From Bacteroidota bacterium (GTDB taxonomy: Bacteria; Bacteroidota; Bacteroidia; Bacteroidales; VadinHA17): a DNA stretch of 20,044 nt. Position 1 is the first letter of the stretch. Each line of letters begins with the position of its first letter. Below are positions 1-7,099 of the stretch, piece by piece. Both the position numbers and the translations under genes were made by a program. The DNA is taken from contig JADFUQ010000551.1 of the NCBI GenBank assembly GCA_015222065.1, positions 1-20,044 on the forward strand, read 5' to 3'. A model generated the notes under the pieces. The model did not search any database and was not told the DNA's origin. It saw only the letters and a list, made by a program, of their open reading frames with translations.

Positions 1-82
1 GATTAATCACGTGATTATTTTCCATTTCTTTATCTTTCATTTGAAACATGAAATCCCCGGGAAATATCTATGGAACTGATGA

Positions 83-171
83 TTACGCACCTTTGGTGCT
101 TGTATGATGGGAGGGTATTATAAACCCAGCGTTACGCAACGAGCTACTGATTTGCGCACCCTTGGTGTTTG
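83..171. repeat. Imperfect 20-bp direct repeat, hairpin-forming (REP-like)
   Basis: TTACGCACCTTTGGTGCTTG at 83-102 and TTGCGCACCCTTGGTGTTTG at 152-171 match at 17 of 20 positions in the same orientation. The first copy contains a perfect GCACC/GGTGC stem with a 3-nt loop; the second has one mismatch in the stem. Between them is a quasi-palindromic spacer containing GGGAGGGTATTATAAACCC and the inverted words CGTT/AACG. The arrangement resembles extragenic palindromic repeats. The family is not identified. Confidence 0.6.
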
Positions 172-211
172 AAGAATTTTAAATTCGATACGAGAAAAAA
201 TATTCAATTGA

Positions 212-352
212 CTATTTTTCTTCACTTCATTATTTTCTTCTTCTCCCTTTCTCCTTTTCCCTTTTTCTCTTCATCTCCCAGTCTCTCTCTCGCCCCATCT
301 CTTCGTCTCTTCTTCACTTTTGCCTTTTGCCTTCTGCCTTTTTTTACCTTGA
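212..352. repeat. Long polypyrimidine/polypurine tract
   Basis: The plus strand is almost entirely C and T. Positions 233-272 form 40 consecutive pyrimidines, and the rest is interrupted only by occasional purines. The minus strand is therefore a purine-rich run directly downstream of the DUF4249 stop. Its left part in transcription order contains the word AAAAGTGAAGA, which also starts the octamer repeats at 6382 and, as AAGTGAAGA, those at 10441 and 14190. It may be a degenerate member of that repeat family. Such tracts can adopt triplex structures; no function can be shown here. Confidence 0.6.
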
Positions 353-354
353 CA

Positions 355-1152
355 TTAATTTGTACTTCTCACTATCCTGGTCATGCTGGTTTCAGAATAA
401 GCATGGAAAAACCCGAGGGCACCTCCTTTAATATTCGTTTCCGGATTTGCCGGGGCAGGTTCAAATGGGCTATCACTGTATTTTGTTTCTTTCAATATTG
501 AAAGGCAATAGTTAAAATAATCTCCGGGAATAGATGCCATGATCAGTGTTACATGGCTTTCCGGTTCCGCTTCAATTGCATGAACTTTCAGTCCTGACAG
601 GTAATTGCCGTTAATAAGATCATCGTTGGCGAACCGCAATTTGTCCAGACTTGTTGTAACCGGATTTTGGTCTTTCATAAGACCCCAATAGTAATAGTTA
701 TCTTCCGGAGGTTCCTGTGTATATAATAATACGTCAAATATCCCGGATTCATCTGCATTGGACTCGAATTTGATAGAATCAATAACAGGTTCAGATGGCA
801 TGGTTGACTCAGCTGTAAATATGTGATCATCTGTATTAACTTCAAGAGTATATGTATTGCCGGGAATGCCCTTAATATAGCCGGTTAAATAAACCCCTTC
901 ACTTACTTCAAATAAATAGAAAGTGTCTTGTTGGCATATAATTTGTACCTCAGCATTTTCTACCGCTTCCGGTAAGTTAAAATTGTAATAACACTGACTT
1001 TTGGTGATAGTAACCCGGTGATTATCGAAATAATTTGATATCGATCCTTCGATGATAATTTCAGGTGAGGTATTATCAAGATCAAATTCAATTTTTTCTG
1101 TACATGAACTAAGAATGAAAAATACGAATATGTGAATAACCAGTTTTTTCAT
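355..1152 (-). CDS. DUF4249 family lipoprotein
   Basis: Predicted outer-membrane-associated lipoprotein of 265 residues. The first 17 residues form a lipoprotein signal peptide: KK, a hydrophobic stretch, then LSSC with Cys17 as lipid site. The rest is a beta-rich, acidic extracellular-type sequence. The ending, an N-I-x-G-G-A-L-G-F-F segment near residues 241-250, resembles the C-terminal part of DUF4249 proteins as I recall them, so the protein looks complete though at the short end for the family. DUF4249 genes are commonly found beside TonB-dependent receptors in Bacteroidota. Here the receptor lies 3 bases upstream on the same strand, implying co-transcription and translational coupling. 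Its role is inferred as an accessory surface lipoprotein of that receptor; the substrate is unknown. Confidence 0.85.
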   Translation of the reverse strand: MKKLVIHIFVFFILSSCTEKIEFDLDNTSPEIIIEGSISNYFDNHRVTITKSQCYYNFNLPEAVENAEVQIICQQDTFYLFEVSEGVYLTGYIKGIPGNTYTLEVNTDDHIFTAESTMPSEPVIDSIKFESNADESGIFDVLLYTQEPPEDNYYYWGLMKDQNPVTTSLDKLRFANDDLINGNYLSGLKVHAIEAEPESHVTLIMASIPGDYFNYCLSILKETKYSDSPFEPAPANPETNIKGGALGFFHAYSETSMTRIVRSTN

Positions 1153-1155
1153 ATA

Positions 1156-3498
1156 TCAGAACTTAAAATTATAACTAATAGAAGGTATTATCGGGAACAG
1201 ATACATTTTAACCGCTTCGGTAACCATATTGTTTTCTTCATCCATTTGAAAATATATCATCCAGGCATTCTTCCGGTTGTAAGCGTTATATACTGAGAAA
1301 CTCCATTCTCCCGATATTTTTCTGTCAGGTTTTTGTTTGCCTCGTAAGATAAAACCAAGGTCAAGCCGGTGGTAATCAGGCATTCTGTATGTATTTCTGC
1401 CGGAATATAACGGGACAACCATATTTCCATAAATATATCTTCCAACCGGGAGGGTCAAAGGAGTTCCACTCAGATAGATCCAATTAACTGAAAATCTCAT
1501 CCTTTTATTGATGTTATAGTTGAGATTAACTGACACATTATGTCTTCTGTCAAAATTTGACGGAAATAGATTCCCGTTATTAAGATCGGCGAATTCTTTT
1601 TCCGCCTTAGAAAGTGTATAACTGATCCACCCATTAAATTTCCCTTTGGTTTTATTTATCATCAGTTCCAGTCCATAGGAGGTTGCCTTCCCAAATCTTA
1701 ACTGACCTTCAACTTCAGGATTAAGTATCAGATCAGCATGTTCTTTATAGTCAACCTGGTCTTTCATCCACTTGTAAAATAATTCCGTTGAGAATTCCAG
1801 TCCTGCTTTGTCTAATGTCTTAAAATAACCAATGACTGCCTGGTCGGCAGATTGTGGTTCGATATTCGGATTTGAAGGGGTCCAGATATCCAGTGGAGTA
1901 CCTGTTGATGCGTTGGACAGTAAATGCATATACTGTTTTGTACGTGTATAACTACCCCTGATAGAGTTTCCCTGACTAATCAGATAGTTAAGACTTATTC
2001 GTGGTTCAATACCGGCAAAAGAGTTAAATATTTCTCCTTTTTCATAAACAGTTGAATCAGTTTTTTCGTAGTTCTCATTAAAATTATAAATCACTGCCTT
2101 TCCCATATTCTGGAAAAAAGTAAATCGCAATCCGTAATTAAGGGTAAGTCTGGTGGTTAAAGTGAGATTGTGATCGAAATACAATGCATGGTCCAGTGCC
2201 TTTGATCCGGGAATTGTAAAATTATTAAAGATGGAAGATGGATCAGTGGCTTTAATAAAACCTGGTTTAAATGAATGGAGACAAGATGCTACACCAAATC
2301 TGATCGTACTGTTCGGATTGTGATAATAAGTGAAATCGTATTTCAAGCTTACATCTGCCAGTGAAGAATTCCATTCAATTCCGGCAATATCGACCGATTG
2401 TCCAAGGCGATAATCGTACTTGCTGTAAATAGCTGAAAGGTTTGAGAACAATTTGCTTGAAAAAACATGATTCCAGCGAAAGGTCTGGGTCAGGTTACCC
2501 CATGTCAGATAGTATTTATTCCTGAACTTAAAAACATCTCTGCCATGATAAGTTGAAAGGTAAATTTTGTTTCGGGAGTTAAGCCGGTAATTCATTTTTA
2601 GATTCAGATCGTAGAAATAAAGATGATTGTTTTTCACTTCTTCATTATCCGAAAGAGAAAGGAAAATATCAGCATAAGATCTTCTGCCGGATACAAGAAA
2701 TGATCCTTTCTGTTTCAGCATTGGGCTTTCAAGGGTCAGCTTGCTTGAAATAGTACCAATACCACCCGAACTGCTAAACCTGTTATAATTTCCTTCTTTC
2801 ATTCTAACATCGAGGATTGATGATAATCGGCCACCATATATAGATGGCATATACCCTTTATAGAATGTAACATCATTTATTGCCTGATTATTAAAAACTG
2901 AGAAGAATCCCATAAGATGGGAAGCATTATAAACAGGAGCTTCGTCGAGCAGGAAAAGATTCTGATCTGTATTTCCACCCCTGACAACAAGTCCCGAAAG
3001 ACCCTCGCCCGGAGCTTGTACACCGGGAAGAAGCTGAATTGTTTTAAGAATATCAGGTTCACCCAGCAGAACAGGGATTTCGTTTACAACAGAAGCAGGT
3101 ATTTTATATGAATTCAGGTTAGTTATTTGTATCTGATTTTGCATAGGTTCTGCAACTATTTCAACACCATCAAGATTCTCCCTGACAGGGGAAAGTTTTA
3201 TATTACAGACCAGATTTTTGTTAAGAGTAACCTGTTTTTTCTCTGTGTTGAAGCCGATATAGGAATAAGTAACATTATAAATGCCTTTTGGCAAGGTAAG
3301 GGAATAAAAACCATAATTATTCGAGGAAGTTCCGATATTTAGTTCTGAAACATAAATATTTGCACCAATAAGCGATTCTCCGTGGCTATCAGTAATATTA
3401 CCACTAATTGAATATTTCTCAATAAGTTTTTTTGGCAGAATCTGTCCACTTGTTAAACCGGCTGTTAAGATAAATATGAAAAAAAAAATAATTCTCAT
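1156..3498 (-). CDS. TonB-dependent outer-membrane receptor with carboxypeptidase-regulatory-like domain
   Basis: Outer-membrane active transporter of 780 residues. A Sec signal peptide covers about residues 1-19. Residues about 30-105 form a carboxypeptidase-regulatory-like beta-sandwich (ISGNITDSHGESLIGANIYV). The plug follows at about 125-235, with VRGGNTDQNLFLLDEAPVYN and a YGGR-S-ILDVR segment. The remainder reads as alternating amphipathic strands of a 22-strand barrel, ending in an aromatic residue (YNFKF). It imports an unidentified ligand using TonB-ExbBD energy; no SusD-type partner is adjacent, only the DUF4249 lipoprotein. This receptor/DUF4249 pairing is distinct from SusCD glycan systems. 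The gene starts 12 bases after the lnt stop, so an lnt-led transcript is likely. Ligand class cannot be read from the sequence. Confidence 0.93.
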   Translation of the reverse strand: MRIIFFFIFILTAGLTSGQILPKKLIEKYSISGNITDSHGESLIGANIYVSELNIGTSSNNYGFYSLTLPKGIYNVTYSYIGFNTEKKQVTLNKNLVCNIKLSPVRENLDGVEIVAEPMQNQIQITNLNSYKIPASVVNEIPVLLGEPDILKTIQLLPGVQAPGEGLSGLVVRGGNTDQNLFLLDEAPVYNASHLMGFFSVFNNQAINDVTFYKGYMPSIYGGRLSSILDVRMKEGNYNRFSSSGGIGTISSKLTLESPMLKQKGSFLVSGRRSYADIFLSLSDNEEVKNNHLYFYDLNLKMNYRLNSRNKIYLSTYHGRDVFKFRNKYYLTWGNLTQTFRWNHVFSSKLFSNLSAIYSKYDYRLGQSVDIAGIEWNSSLADVSLKYDFTYYHNPNSTIRFGVASCLHSFKPGFIKATDPSSIFNNFTIPGSKALDHALYFDHNLTLTTRLTLNYGLRFTFFQNMGKAVIYNFNENYEKTDSTVYEKGEIFNSFAGIEPRISLNYLISQGNSIRGSYTRTKQYMHLLSNASTGTPLDIWTPSNPNIEPQSADQAVIGYFKTLDKAGLEFSTELFYKWMKDQVDYKEHADLILNPEVEGQLRFGKATSYGLELMINKTKGKFNGWISYTLSKAEKEFADLNNGNLFPSNFDRRHNVSVNLNYNINKRMRFSVNWIYLSGTPLTLPVGRYIYGNMVVPLYSGRNTYRMPDYHRLDLGFILRGKQKPDRKISGEWSFSVYNAYNRKNAWMIYFQMDEENNMVTEAVKMYLFPIIPSISYNFKF

Positions 3499-3510
3499 TC
3501 AATGAACAGG

Positions 3511-5130
3511 TTAAGATTTCCTTCCGGGTCTCCCGGTTATCAGGTTATTTACCAGGGTATATGCTAACAGAATTATTGAAAAGAAATCAGATGTTCTGCC
3601 CAGGTAGTCACCGTATTTTACATAGAATGTAATTTTCTCATTCAGGTTTAAAGATGCTTTGATAACATCGGGCACCCACCATTCAGTTGGCTGCATTATC
3701 TCACCCCGCTGGTTTATGAAACATGAAATTCCTGTATTTGCTGAACGGGCAATACTTCTCCGGGTTTCAATTGCCCTTATACTTGAGTATGTCAGGTGTT
3801 GCTTATATCCTGATGTATTTCCCCACCATCCATCATTTGTGATTACAAAAATTATATTTGCTCCATTATGGATATACCGTGTCACATACTCTCCATATAT
3901 TGATTCATAGCAGATTAAAGTTGCAATTTTTGCCTTACCTCCAGGTTCATTAAGCGTAGTTCTTTCTTTTTGGGTACCGTAGCTACCTGTTGTACCACCC
4001 AGGTCGTAAATAGTATTTTCAAGAAATTTAAAAAGATGAGGATAAGGCATTTTTTCTACACCAACAACCAGTTTTGATTTATGATATAACTGAATATTCT
4101 CTGACGAATCAACCTGCATGCCGGTGTTATAAACATCATAATACATATCAGCATCGCTAAATTTTCTTACGGTATGAGAAAGTTTCTCTCCTTTTTCATA
4201 TCTCTTTAAAGATGTAATACCGATGACAAATTTTATCTGCGGATATTTTTCAACATAATCTTTGATCCTTTTGATGCTGGAATTTTGAGAAATTGTGCCT
4301 TTCCAGATATTATCATTGATTGATGTTTCCGGGCCAATAACATAATCTGTCTCTTCATCAACCAGAGAATCGGCAAGATTCAGGATAATACTTAGCTGTT
4401 TGTAGTTTGAAAGTCCCCCGAATTTTTCATTGTACGGATTAATATTAGGTTGAATAACTACAATTTTATATGGGTCTTTTGATTCTTTGTAAGAATAAAA
4501 CATGATGGTTGAAATAACCATAGGTATAAAAATTAAGCCGGCAGTAAAAAGAATTAAAGCTATCTGTTCTCGCAAAACTCTCCCTTGTAGATAATTAGAA
4601 ATGATCTTATAGAGCAGGATATTTACAATGATAATCCACAGAGTACCACCCAAAGTGCCGGTATACTCAAACCATTGAATGAAAAGAAGATCTTTTGCCA
4701 GTCCGTTTCCAAGGTTTAACCATGGAAATGAAATCTCAGCATTCAGGTATAAATGTTCAAAAGCTATCCAGTAAATAACAAGACTGAAATACCCATACTT
4801 GTTCCCCAGGCGTCTGTGGGTTATATGAAATAACAATAATACTAATGAAAGGAGAGATGTATTGATAAGAATAGCAAAAACTGCACCCGGAAGAGTTGCA
4901 TTATAAATCCAGTAAATTGATACCAAGTTCCATATAAAAAAAGAAAGGGATACATAAAGGAAAAACATTCTTGATTTGAATTTATCCCTGTACCGGTAAA
5001 AATATCCTTCAACAAAAAGCAGTGGAATAATCGCAATAAGAATAACCAGGCCGGAGAACCAGCCTGACCAGGCAAGGCTTAGCAGTATTCCACTAATAAC
5101 TGAGTTGAGAATAAGTGTCTTTTTATTCAT
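3511..5130 (-). CDS. lnt: Apolipoprotein N-acyltransferase
   Basis: Inner-membrane enzyme that transfers a third acyl chain from phospholipid to the amino-terminal cysteine of lipoproteins, the last step of lipoprotein maturation. At 539 residues it is slightly longer than the roughly 510-residue E. coli enzyme. The N-terminal ~215 residues hold about seven hydrophobic segments. A nitrilase-type domain follows, carrying the expected triad: Glu268 in GPETS, Lys351 in YHKSKLV, and Cys407 in LICYES. TNDGWWG at about 431-437 and the TRRSIARSANTG segment also fit the family. A final membrane helix lies at about 513-533. The start is 22 bases from the end of a MITE-like element, so the promoter must lie inside or beyond that element. 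Downstream are a receptor and a lipoprotein that is a plausible substrate. Confidence 0.96.
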   Translation of the reverse strand: MNKKTLILNSVISGILLSLAWSGWFSGLVILIAIIPLLFVEGYFYRYRDKFKSRMFFLYVSLSFFIWNLVSIYWIYNATLPGAVFAILINTSLLSLVLLLFHITHRRLGNKYGYFSLVIYWIAFEHLYLNAEISFPWLNLGNGLAKDLLFIQWFEYTGTLGGTLWIIIVNILLYKIISNYLQGRVLREQIALILFTAGLIFIPMVISTIMFYSYKESKDPYKIVVIQPNINPYNEKFGGLSNYKQLSIILNLADSLVDEETDYVIGPETSINDNIWKGTISQNSSIKRIKDYVEKYPQIKFVIGITSLKRYEKGEKLSHTVRKFSDADMYYDVYNTGMQVDSSENIQLYHKSKLVVGVEKMPYPHLFKFLENTIYDLGGTTGSYGTQKERTTLNEPGGKAKIATLICYESIYGEYVTRYIHNGANIIFVITNDGWWGNTSGYKQHLTYSSIRAIETRRSIARSANTGISCFINQRGEIMQPTEWWVPDVIKASLNLNEKITFYVKYGDYLGRTSDFFSIILLAYTLVNNLITGRPGRKS

Positions 5131-5152
5131 TTTTATACCGATTTCTTATAAT

Positions 5153-5467
5153 TTAGTGCCTGTCCATAAAGTAGAGCATTTTCGTAAATAAAGCACAAAA
5201 TAGCAAATTCCAATTATCAAATAACAAATGACAACTTAACGAAGTGATTTCATGAACACCTTTAAAATTAATTATTTTGTGAGTAAATAAATTCCAAATA
5301 ATAAATAACAAAAATTCAAAACAGAATTAACCGATATATTGTCTTTAAGCTTTTCTTTTTTTCTTTTTTTGAATATTGGGATTTGATATTTATTTGTTAT
5401 TTGGTGCTTGTCATTTGTGATTTTTAATATTTGTTTTAAACTTTCGGACTTTATAGACGGGCTCTAA
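5153..5467. mobile_element. MITE-like element, copy A (315 bp, no transposase)
   Basis: The left end TTAGTGCCTGTCCATAAAGT (5153-5172) and the inverse of the right end, TTAGAGCCCGTCTATAAAGT (5448-5467), match at 17 of 20 bases. Both arms are rich in AAATAACAAA/CCAAA-type words that are complementary to one another, so the element could fold into a long imperfect hairpin. A 41-base core (5250-5290, starting TCATGAACACC) recurs almost unchanged at 19104-19145 in copy B. There is no ORF inside. A target duplication cannot be resolved because the flanks are AT-rich. It fills the gap between lnt and the EamA gene and overlaps the last codons of the latter. The parent IS family is not identified. 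Confidence 0.7.
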
Positions 5468-6341
5468 TTAGCTTTCGTTTGTTTACAAGATAAATACCCA
5501 CCAGGATAACAGTCATCCATAGCAAATTATTGATGGTAAATGGTTCTCCGTCAACAACTCCCCACATAATAGCAATCAGTGGAATTATATATGTAACTGA
5601 TGCGCCAAAAATTGCTGATGTATGTTTTATTAGTGTATTGAACAGCATAACTGCAAAAAATGAGCCGAAAATAGCAAGGATAGAAATATATCCCAGACCT
5701 GGAAGGAAAAATCCTGAATTTATAGCACAGGAGTAGTCAGTGAATAACAAATATATTCCGGCAAACGGTCCTATAAAGAAGAATGACAAAGCTGCAATGG
5801 CGATACCACTCATACCGGGAAGTTTAAACTTAATTTCATTAGCACTGATACCGTAAAAGATGGTTGCAATAACAATAAAGATTGCATAACTATTATATCC
5901 GAACAAAATGTTTTGCCCGTTATTTACCAGCCCAATAGCACCAATTAATCCAAGGAGTACCCCTGCAATATTTATTAACAGTATCCTGCTTTTATAAAAC
6001 AACAACCCTACAAAAAGAGTAAACATAGGTGTAAGAGAATTCAGCATACCGGCAAGTGAACTGTCAATCCTGGTTTGCGCTTTGGTGAATAACATTGCAG
6101 GAATGGCGTTCCCTATGAACCCCACAATTAATAATGAAATAATATTCTCTTTTTTTATCTTATTGAAGTGTTTAATTGTAATAGGAAGAAAAGCAAGGTA
6201 AGATATGAAAATGCGAAAGGCAGCTACCTGATTACTTGTGAAAGCATCAAGTCCTTTTTTCATCAGTATGAACGATGAACCCCATATCAAAGACAAACCC
6301 AGAAAAACAATCCACTGCCAGATTTTTTTGTTCAGATCCAT
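5451..6341 (-). CDS. EamA/DMT-superfamily permease
   Basis: Integral membrane transporter of the drug/metabolite (EamA, RhaT-like) superfamily, 296 residues with about ten hydrophobic segments arranged as two tandem EamA repeats (roughly residues 10-140 and 150-290). Family signatures include the N-terminal SLIWGSSFILMKKGL and A-A-F-R-I-F in the first repeat, and SAIFGASVTYIIPLIAIMWG followed by GEPFT in the second. The substrate is not predictable; relatives export amino acids, metabolites or drugs. A promoter with both Bacteroidota boxes lies just upstream. The final residues IRARL and the stop codon fall in the terminal inverted repeat of the adjacent MITE-like element, suggesting that an insertion replaced the original end; the loss must be small because the last helix is intact. 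Confidence 0.92.
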   Translation of the reverse strand: MDLNKKIWQWIVFLGLSLIWGSSFILMKKGLDAFTSNQVAAFRIFISYLAFLPITIKHFNKIKKENIISLLIVGFIGNAIPAMLFTKAQTRIDSSLAGMLNSLTPMFTLFVGLLFYKSRILLINIAGVLLGLIGAIGLVNNGQNILFGYNSYAIFIVIATIFYGISANEIKFKLPGMSGIAIAALSFFFIGPFAGIYLLFTDYSCAINSGFFLPGLGYISILAIFGSFFAVMLFNTLIKHTSAIFGASVTYIIPLIAIMWGVVDGEPFTINNLLWMTVILVGIYLVNKRKLIRARL

Positions 6342-6355
6342 TTAAATTTTTTTAA

Positions 6356-6384
6356 CAAAGATAAATTAATTAACTCAAGGCAAA
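6356..6384 (-). promoter_or_regulatory. Probable promoter of the EamA gene
   Basis: On the minus strand TATCTTTG (6363-6356) matches the Bacteroidota -7 consensus TAnnTTTG. It is preceded after 17 bases by TTTG (6384-6381), matching the -33 element. The -7 box ends 14 bases before the ATG at 6341, giving a leader of only about 10 bases. The -33 box lies at the edge of the AAAAGTGAAGA repeat word, so the repeat abuts or contributes to the promoter. Confidence 0.55.
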
Positions 6385-6518
6385 AGTGAAGAGAATAATG
6401 GAATAATGGAATAATGGAATAATGGAATAGTGGAAAAATGGGATAAAGGGAATAAAGGGGATAAATGGAATAGATGGAAGAAGAGAAAAGAGAATAATGA
6501 ATACTGAATTTTGAATAT
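6382..6518. repeat. Octamer tandem array 1 with shared tail
   Basis: The array begins AAAGTGAAGA, then has five head-to-tail octamers (GAATAATG at 6393-6424, then GAATAGTG) and degenerate GGGATAAA-type units. It ends in a 29-base tail (6490-6518, beginning GAGAATAATGAATACTGA) identical to 10498-10526. It belongs to the same dispersed family as the arrays at 10441, 14189 and 17177. It lies 5' of the EamA gene. Confidence 0.8.
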
Positions 6519-6589
6519 GTTTTAGGTTGTAATTCTCCAGCATCAACGTGTGTAATCATTTATAAAAGATTGGTTAATAAACTAAAGCA

Positions 6590-6661
6590 GTGGGAAAGTC
6601 GGACTCCGACTGTGAGACAGCAAGCAGGTGGCAGTTCGGATTCCGACTTAGCGATTGCAAA
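6590..6661. repeat. Two tandem ~36-bp units, each with a palindrome
   Basis: AGTCGGACTCCGACT at 6597-6611 is a perfect palindrome around one central base. AGTTCGGATTCCGACT at 6633-6648 is the related imperfect palindrome, 36 bases further on. The flanks also align (GTGG before each palindrome, GCAA after each). The block is clearly more GC-rich than its surroundings. It could be a dispersed extragenic repeat or a protein-binding site; no family is identified. Confidence 0.55.
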
Positions 6662-6735
6662 GCCTGGCGGAGGTTTTTATGAAAAACTTTGTTTAATAGT
6701 AACGAAGTAAAGTTGTTAGATATATTTCGAAGCAC

Positions 6736-6837
6736 TTACTTATCAATGGATACCCACGTTTTTGCTCTGTTATCTTTTTCGCATGAGGCCAAAAAGGCAG
6801 TAAGCAGTATTATTAATATCAGAATATTAAGTTTCAC
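6736..6837 (-). CDS. Probable small lipoprotein (33 residues), possibly a truncated gene
   Basis: A GTG-initiated frame encodes KL, a 14-residue hydrophobic run, then FLASC with Cys19 as lipid site. The mature tail is only 15 residues (CEKDNRAKTWVSIDK) before TAA. This is a textbook Bacteroidota lipoprotein signal: hydrophobic core, Leu-Ala-Ser-Cys, acidic residues right after the cysteine. The frame upstream is closed by a stop and contains no ATG, so GTG at 6837-6835 is the only plausible start. No matching promoter box was found. It is either a genuine very small lipoprotein or the front end of a longer lipoprotein gene cut off by the repeats to its left. No family can be assigned to the short tail. 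Confidence 0.5.
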   Translation of the reverse strand: MKLNILILIILLTAFLASCEKDNRAKTWVSIDK

Positions 6838-6990
6838 ATTATTTATTCTCGATTAATCCAGTTCAGTTCGATTGTTTTAATTAAATACTAGTATTCCGCA
6901 TTCGTATAAACAACAAAAAGTATTCCATTTAAGAATCCTTATAATTCACAATGAATCTCAGGTTTTATATTATTTTCAATTTATATTATA

Positions 6991-7045
6991 TAATTTTGCG
7001 AAATAAGCTAAAATTGATACGACACAATAAGCTAATTATGGTACA
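6991..7045. mobile_element. Possible insertion-sequence end remnant (IS21-like, tentative)
   Basis: Read on the minus strand from 7045, the sequence begins TGTACCATAATTAGCTTATT and then repeats the TTAGCTTATT word 24 bases later (plus-strand copies at 7026-7035 and 7002-7011). A TGT tip followed by short repeated subterminal blocks is the style of IS21-family ends. A plus-strand TAATTTTG (6991-6998) matches the -7 promoter consensus and would fire outward. No transposase (istA/istB) is present, so at best this is a remnant or a non-autonomous relative. Confidence 0.3.
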
Positions 7046-7052
7046 TGGTGCA

Positions 7053-7076
7053 CTGGTCACGATTCAGCGTGATCAG
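7053..7076. other. GC-rich 9-bp hairpin 3' of the DUF3843-like gene
   Basis: CTGGTCACG (7053-7061) pairs with CGTGATCAG (7068-7076) around a 6-nt loop, with one G-U pair. It starts 24 bases beyond the minus-strand stop at 7100. Neither side carries a T run, so it is not a canonical intrinsic terminator; it may still stabilise the 3' end of the transcript or belong to the neighbouring IS-like end. Confidence 0.4.
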
Positions 7077-7099
7077 ACGCCTACTCTGTTACTTGCCGG

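Larger units (their letters stand above)
1..354. other. Gene-free intergenic stretch at window edge
   Basis: No convincing gene is seen. A perfect 12-bp palindrome AATCACGTGATT lies at 5-16. A pair of related hairpin-forming repeats sits at 83-171 and a polypyrimidine tract covers roughly 212-352. A 110-codon open frame crosses this stretch on the plus strand, but it is low-complexity and runs antisense into the DUF4249 gene, so it is not called. The stretch is the 3' flank of the minus-strand DUF4249 gene; whatever lies left of the window cannot be judged. Confidence 0.7.
6342..7099. other. 758-bp gene-poor, repeat-rich interval
   Basis: This gap holds, from left to right: the EamA promoter, an octamer array (6382-6518), a pair of 36-bp palindromic repeats (6590-6661), a CTGGCGGA word (6664-6671), a probable small lipoprotein ORF (6736-6837, minus), about 150 AT-rich bases where nothing is seen, and a possible insertion-sequence end with a GC-rich hairpin (6991-7076). 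It separates the core-type EamA gene from the orphan DUF3843-like gene and looks like a site that has accumulated insertions. Confidence 0.6.

Noticed and set aside
169..501. 110-codon plus-strand frame with a hydrophobic N-terminal part
   Set aside because: It is a translation of the polypyrimidine tract (Phe/Ser/Leu/Pro runs) and continues antisense into the DUF4249 gene.
1156..3498. SusC-type glycan receptor of a polysaccharide utilisation locus
   Set aside because: No SusD homologue, glycoside hydrolase or sugar sensor is adjacent; the partner is DUF4249.
6332..6559. 75-codon minus-strand frame upstream of the EamA gene
   Set aside because: Composed of the octamer array translated as Tyr/Pro/Leu/Phe repeats; it overlaps the likely promoter.
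6590..6661. Possible CRISPR array
   Set aside because: Only two diverged units, without distinct spacers between them and no cas genes nearby.
7053..7076. Intrinsic terminator for the DUF3843-like gene
   Set aside because: The hairpin is good, but no T run follows it on the minus strand.
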